A stretch of DNA of 64,000 nucleotides from Psoroptes ovis (Eukaryota; Arthropoda; Arachnida; Sarcoptiformes; Psoroptidae). The notes beneath the pieces were generated by a model that saw only the letters and a list, made by a program, of their open reading frames with translations, searched no databases and was not told the DNA's origin. Where the stretch lies: positions 374,501 through 438,500 of the forward strand of contig PQWQ01000030.1 in NCBI GenBank assembly GCA_002943765.1, given 5' to 3'. The translations under genes were made by a program, and so were the position numbers. Below, in pieces: positions 58,608-64,000 of this stretch (positions are counted from its first letter, which is position 1; each line of letters opens with the position of its first letter).

Positions 58608-59036
58608 TGACGAACAAATAATTATTATAAATGATGAAAGGTATTAAATCTTAAATTCTCTTGAACAATTAATTAATTAATTTTATAAAAAATTAACTTT
58701 TAAATTCGTGATCGACCAAACTCAATGTACACACGTACATAACACTCTATCCCTCTCTCTCTCTCTCATATGTCCTTTACAAAAACGAAAAGCTAACACT
58801 AAATCTATTTCGACTATTTTCACCTCAAACTTTGCTATCGTTGTTCAAATAGCCGATTGAATGTTTTTATTTGAGATCTTTAATCTCAGATTTATGATTA
58901 ATTTATTTGAAATTAATCTCATTAATTCTAAATTGTATTCATAGCTTTTTCATATTTATTCTCACCAAAGACTCGATTGATTGATATTTGTACTTTTCAA
59001 ATGATAAATTGAGGATCAATTCCAATAATAAGAAAA
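58608..59036. promoter_or_regulatory. CYC1-TRAPPC8 divergent promoter interval
   Basis: The 429 bp between two divergent start codons must contain both promoters. It includes a CT repeat (58748-58769) and no obvious TATA box. Confidence 0.45.
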
Positions 59037-62000
59037 ATGAAATATGTTAACAGTAATACTTCGATATCATCCTTAATATCAACACATACGATTGTCGGTA
59101 ATAATTCATCATATGAAGAGCTAGTTTCCAAATTATTCTCATGCAATATTGTTCTGGTATTGACTGAGCCATCAAAACAATTTATGCGTAATTGTTTTGA
59201 TAATGTAACATTTACATCGATTCTGAATCAATTCTCTTCGATATCAAATTTACATTGTAAGTTTTTTGAATTTTTTACAATTTAATACTTTTAATGGTTT
59301 CATATTCATAACAGTGACAATCAGAGACCTGAATGGTCACAATGCTTACGCATTGAATAAAATTCGTTTCAGATTTTTTGATATTGATCAATTTAAAAAT
59401 CGTCCAAATGGTCAACAGCTTAAAAAACTTCATTCCGATATTATTTCATCAATGTCAAATGCTTATTTAATGCAACAATGTAATGATGATGCTGTTGTCG
59501 CTAATGACCATGATAATTGTGATAATTTAATAACTGAAACACCATGGTATGATATGTGGAAAAATGTATTTATCGATACATTCGAACCAACTGAACATGA
59601 TTTCATCGGAACAAATTGTGGATGTTTTTTTGTCATAACAAAAACTGAATTACCTCATTATAAAGTTATATTTGAACGTCTTTGTGCATCGGTCAAACAA
59701 AATTCTACTCTACGTTTTATTCAAGCAGATTTTGTTCGATATTTTATTGTATTAAGTGATCAAATTCTTGATTCCCCACTATCACCGAATGCCGATGAAT
59801 TTACTAAAACATGTGAAAATTTGAAATTAGATTTTCCTAATTCATTCATTTTTTACATCGATACCAATGATGTTACCCTACTAAATTCCCGTTCTGATGA
59901 TTCCACGAAAAATGACCTTGTCAATCATTCCACAGCCGAAGCTGAACACGAAACAAATGGTGATAATTCAAATGCCACTGATCCGCTTGGCATTGGTACG
60001 TCTGGGACGGCGAATCGTGAAAATTCAAAATTTTATCAAGAATTACAATCACAACGGCAACAAAGTCAATCGAATAATGATTCGACAACAACTTCATTGC
60101 AATCACGTGATATTATCAATGATTGGCTGTCTCATTTATCGATTCATGATCATCAAAAAGAAATATTAGATTCACTATCTAAAACCATTGATTTTATGCT
60201 AAGGTATTTTGAAATAATATTGGATAATTCATTCGAATCTAATTTCATTTTCTTTCAAATGGACAGAGAATTCATTTCTAAATTCCTTGTTCCATGGGCC
60301 GAACGACAGATCAAAATTCTTGGTGAACTCATAGCTCAACGTCGTGGTTTTCGTAAAAGTTTATTCAGTGCTACTAAGTCACTGCTCAGCAATATGTCTT
60401 CATCGACAGTAGGCCTGTCCAGTAGGTCTTCAGGAAGCTCTGGTGTTATTTATATACCTGATGCACAAGAAATGCAACAAAGAAAATTGGCTGATATTTG
60501 TATGATATTCAACATCTATGAAATGGCCCATAGTCTTTATTATGCAGCTCGAAAAGATTTCCAAGCCGAATCAGCATGGATTTATTATGCTGGAGCATCG
60601 GAAATGAGCGCAATTTCATCATATTTTCTTAATAAATATCAACATAATCATATGGAACAAGCCATCACCACTTATATTGATCTTTGTCGATCAGTAAATT
60701 TGGCTACACGTGCAACCATTTTAGCATCGGAATTATTATGTCAATTACATCGATACAATGATGCTGCCAATCTTTATATTCGATTGACTGCTGATGATTC
60801 TGATCTTCGATCAGCTTTGTTCTTGGAGCAAGCATCAAAATGTTATCTGTCAGTGTCACCGAAATTTTCCATGATTAGATCTTCGACAAGTAAAACATTG
60901 CTAAATGCGATTGAGAGATCGTTTTCCGATGATCGTGTCAATATTTTAGGATGTCGATATCGAAAGGCTGCATTTCATTATATATTAGCTGGTCATCGTT
61001 ATAATCGTTGTGGCCTCAAACATTTTGCTTTATTCTGTTATCGAAGATATAATTATCCCCATTGGGAAGCTGCTGCTGATCATGTAAATCTTACTGTGGC
61101 AAGATTATTCCTATCAATAGCATCGACGAATAATTTTCGTAAACAAGCTGAATATCATCGAAAAGGATTGGAAATTTTTCAAAAATTTTCACATAAACAA
61201 ATATTTTTCAACGAATTTTTACGTGAATTGAAAAAATTCGAACAACACCCCGGTCATATCAGCCAGCAATTATCAAATGATCTGTACATTCTAAATATTC
61301 CATATATTGATCAAATCGAATTCATATCACCAGACTCGATACAACTCGGTGAAAAAATGATGTTCATGGCCCGAAAATTAATCCGAACAACATGTTATGT
61401 CAATGAAGAAGTTCATATCAAATTAAAGATTTTGGTTCCATTTGAATTAATCATATCCGATATTTCGCTCATTTCTGATAAACCGCATGATGTAACATCG
61501 ATTATTAATGTTGGACCGATTACGGCGAAACCAAATGAGCCTAATGAATTAATATTGAAATTTATAGCCAAATCTGAAACAGAATTTTCATTCATTGGCC
61601 TCAATTATCGTATTGATGATGTCGATTTTCGAAATTTTTTCAAACAAAAAACACAAAATTCATTGGCATTTGTTTCGATCAAGACATTATCGCTGATCAA
61701 ATTTAATATTCAATTGAACGAACTGGCGATCAATACCGATGATTTACCGATTGAAAAACATTCAACATCGAATCGCATCGAAATTCCAAAACAAGTTTAT
61801 GGATCAGAAATTATTTCGATCGATATTTCATTTGAAATCAAAGACAATCATCCACATGAAGAATTCCAATCAATACAATTAAGTACGAATGCTCGGCCTT
61901 TTTTTCAATGGTCATTGACGACAAATGAAGAACAACAACATGATCATAATGATCAAAGATTTGAAGCATTATATATTGTTAAAAATTTGAATGAAAAATT

Positions 62001-62430
62001 AAATTTATCCATGCAAATACCATCAAATATTGGTGAATATATTGTATATTTTAAATTATCATATCATTCATCTGATGGCCGTAATCGACAAGTAATGCGT
62101 GAATTACATTTCAATGTAATACAATGTATAGAAATTGAAATGTTTTCATTCAATCAAATATTAACCCTGAAAAATTTGAGTCAAATCGAATCGTTGGCCA
62201 TCTATGATGTAACCATTGGTGATGATGATAATGATAATATCAATGAAATAATTGAAAATGACTGTGAACAAAAGCCGAATACCAATCAACATTCATATTG
62301 TGTATTGATTCCAAGTTTATTAAGTGCACATTTGCTGATGAAAAATTCATCAATCAAATGGATACTTTATGGTAATAATATTCAAAATAATAATCGTCAT
62401 GGTTTGATTAATTTATCTTCGGTGACATAA
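59037..62430 (+). CDS. TRAPPC8: Trafficking protein particle complex subunit 8
   Basis: A subunit of the metazoan TRAPPIII complex, which acts on Rab1 in ER-Golgi transport and autophagy. Exon 1 (59037-59256) joins exon 2 (59315-62430) at T|TG (Leu) for 1,111 residues; the human protein has about 1,435, so the C-terminal beta-sandwich part looks short here. Matches to the family include LTIRDLNGHNAYALNKI, TPWYDMWKNVFIDTFEPTEHDFI, RRGFRKSLFSATKSLLS, QQRKLADICMIFNIYEMAHSLYYAARKDF, ADDSDLRSALFLEQASKCYLS and FHYILAGHRYNRCGLKHFALFCYR. The solenoid middle is the best conserved part. No downstream exon was found before AFG3L2, so truncation of the mite protein seems real but is unproven. Confidence 0.9.
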
Positions 62431-62849
62431 TCTCTTCACTAGTATTTCTACATAGAAAATTTGATTTTATTCAGAATGAATCGTCTTTTGCCTTTTTATA
62501 TATTTTAAAAGAATTATTTTCAAGAAAAATTATTGATGATTTTAATTATTGTGAATTAATTAATTCTCAAATTATTATAATTTTAATAATTATTTGTTTG
62601 TTTTTAAAAGTATAAAAATTTTATATTTGAAATTTTTTGAATTTTTTCCACTATTTTTCCATATTTCAAACGATCGATTGGGTGTAAATAGTTTTTTTTT
62701 GTTTCTGAATAAAGCTACACATGATTTCAGATGATAGACGACAATAACAAACAAACAAAACATTTAATTACAATTTTGACTATTTCAAATAAAGGGAAGA
62801 ATATTTCAAAGATTAATTAATAAATTAATCTTTTGAAATAAAAGAAAAA
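62431..62849. other. Intergenic, TRAPPC8 to AFG3L2
   Basis: This 419-bp AT-rich spacer between same-strand genes shows no transposon and no recognisable site beyond AT-rich runs. Confidence 0.45.
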
Positions 62850-63934
62850 ATGGTGAATTATATTTGCAAGCTGCAAAAGAACTTATTGATTAGATCTCGT
62901 TGCATTTATTATTATCATCATTATCAATGTCGTTCATTTAAATATTTTCAAACAAATATTCATTGCAATACGATTGCATCATTATCATCATCATGTTTAC
63001 CGTATCAGTCGCAATTATTATCTTCATATTATTATAATTATATTAGAAATTGCTTACGGAATTTATATTTATTCAATAATAACAATGAAAAACGATTATT
63101 ACTCATTATTCGACAATTATATTATCGATTCATTGTGAAGAATAATTTTCATACATTAAATAACCAACAACAACAACAAAATCAAAAAATTCCTGATGGA
63201 TTTGGTAAATTTTTCCCCAAGCAACAAAAATCACCACCTGAACAACAACCACAACAACAATCCAAGCCTAATTCATCAGAAAAACCAAAAGAAATTGAAT
63301 TTAAATTTACATTTGGTGGTGGAGGTGGTGGTGGTGGTTCGGGTGGTGCACCGAAACCAGATCCAAATATGTGGTCAATGATCGGTTTCGCTGGTACATT
63401 TTCACTTTTGATGGCATATTCATTTTTCAAAGTTAGATATCGTGAAATCACCTGGAAAGAGTTTATCAATCAATATCTTCAAGGTGGTATGGTTGAAAAG
63501 CTTGAGGTTGTCAATAAAAAATGGGTACGAGTTAAATTTATGACCGGTGCTCCTGTCACTACAAACACTGTACTATGGTTCAATATTGGTAGCGTTGAAA
63601 CATTCGAACGTAATTTGGAAAATATTCAATTAGAAATGAATGTTGAACCGGCTAATTTTATACCTGTTGTTTATAAAAATGAAATTGATAGGTATGTTAA
63701 TGTTTGCATCTATGATTGATACTTTGAGATCGATTTATGATAATGTTTTGAATCTAAATCTAGTTCACATGTCGTTTCCTTCTTGCCCACTGCTTTGATC
63801 ATTGGTCTGATTTTGTGGTCAATGCGTCGAGCAAGTAATGTAATGGGTGGTGCACGAAAAGGTGGTGGAATTTTCGGAATGGGTGAATCGACTGCTAAGC
63901 TAATAAATCCAAAAGATATATCAGTCAAATTCAA
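62850..63934 (+). CDS. AFG3L2: AFG3-like mitochondrial AAA protease, N-terminal part (truncated by window end)
   Basis: A subunit of the m-AAA protease of the inner mitochondrial membrane. Exons 62850-63691 and 63764-63934 join at AG|T (Ser). A GTAAAA donor closes the second exon, and the AAA ATPase and zinc-protease parts lie beyond the edge. The basic N-terminus rich in Tyr/Arg and lacking early acids is a mitochondrial presequence. Then come the family marker PDGFGKFFP, a Gln/Pro-rich segment, a Gly run (GGGGGGGGSGG, as in human AFG3L2), a first membrane helix (about 174-193), the FtsH intermembrane domain (REITWKEFINQYLQGGMVEKLEVVN, WFNIGSVETFERNL), a second helix (VVSFLPTALIIGLILW) and GGIFGMGESTAKLI. 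Paraplegin is less likely given the PDGF/YFP-type and Gly-run segments. Confidence 0.9.
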
Positions 63935-64000
63935 GTAAAAAACTTGTCTGAATGAATTTTTCGAGTTTAATTCGTGTATTTCTTATTCTTAATTAGAGAT

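Overview
This is an AT-rich animal nuclear window. It has compact genes, introns mostly of 50-110 nt with CTAAC-type branch points, GTAAGT-like donors, and proteins rich in Asn/Asp/His/Gln homopolymers. Every recognisable gene is a metazoan housekeeping or trafficking gene. Compactness, base composition and protein style suggest an arthropod, most likely a small acariform mite of the dust-mite kind; this is inference, because no taxon-specific gene was identified.

Layout. 1-144: first coding exon of an unidentified minus-strand gene. 145-12544: a 12.4-kb gene-free stretch packed with tiny palindromic transposons. 12545-26516 (minus): an OSBPL1A/ORP1-type sterol-binding protein with ankyrin, PH, FFAT and ORD parts; its 8.2-kb intron (15818-24045) holds a dense second cluster of the palindromes. 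27051-27221: an intron-containing tRNA-Ser(CGA). 27287-28225 (minus): FAXDC2-like fatty-acid/sterol hydroxylase, divergent from 28636-31245 (plus) GTF3C3/TFIIIC subunit. 31347-34326 (minus): TBC1D2-like Rab GAP. 35093-39964 (minus): ZER1, a CUL2 substrate receptor. 42827-45018 (plus): type II membrane DUF1647-like protein. 46467-48377 (minus): ZCCHC14/ZCCHC2-like CCHC protein. 49740-51013 (minus): NOB1. 52357-56665 (plus): exportin-6. 57410-58607 (minus): cytochrome c1, divergent from 59037-62430 (plus) TRAPPC8. 62850-63934 and beyond (plus): N-terminal part of an AFG3L2-type mitochondrial AAA protease.

The genes form no operon or pathway cluster. The striking feature is the repeat landscape. 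I count 29 copies of a 79-88 bp, almost wholly palindromic mariner-type mini-MITE (ends TTAGGTTGTCCG, TA target duplications) in at least four core subfamilies, with 12 copies inside 4.3 kb of one intron. There are also five 118-164 bp Tc1-like foldbacks and two 187-bp hAT elements, about 98% identical with perfect 8-bp duplications. No transposase is present, so all are non-autonomous. If transcribed, the 80-nt hairpins have pre-miRNA size, which makes the intronic array the most interesting candidate for further work.

All boundaries, splice sites and family names come from reading the sequence and remembered family features; no alignment or database search was run.
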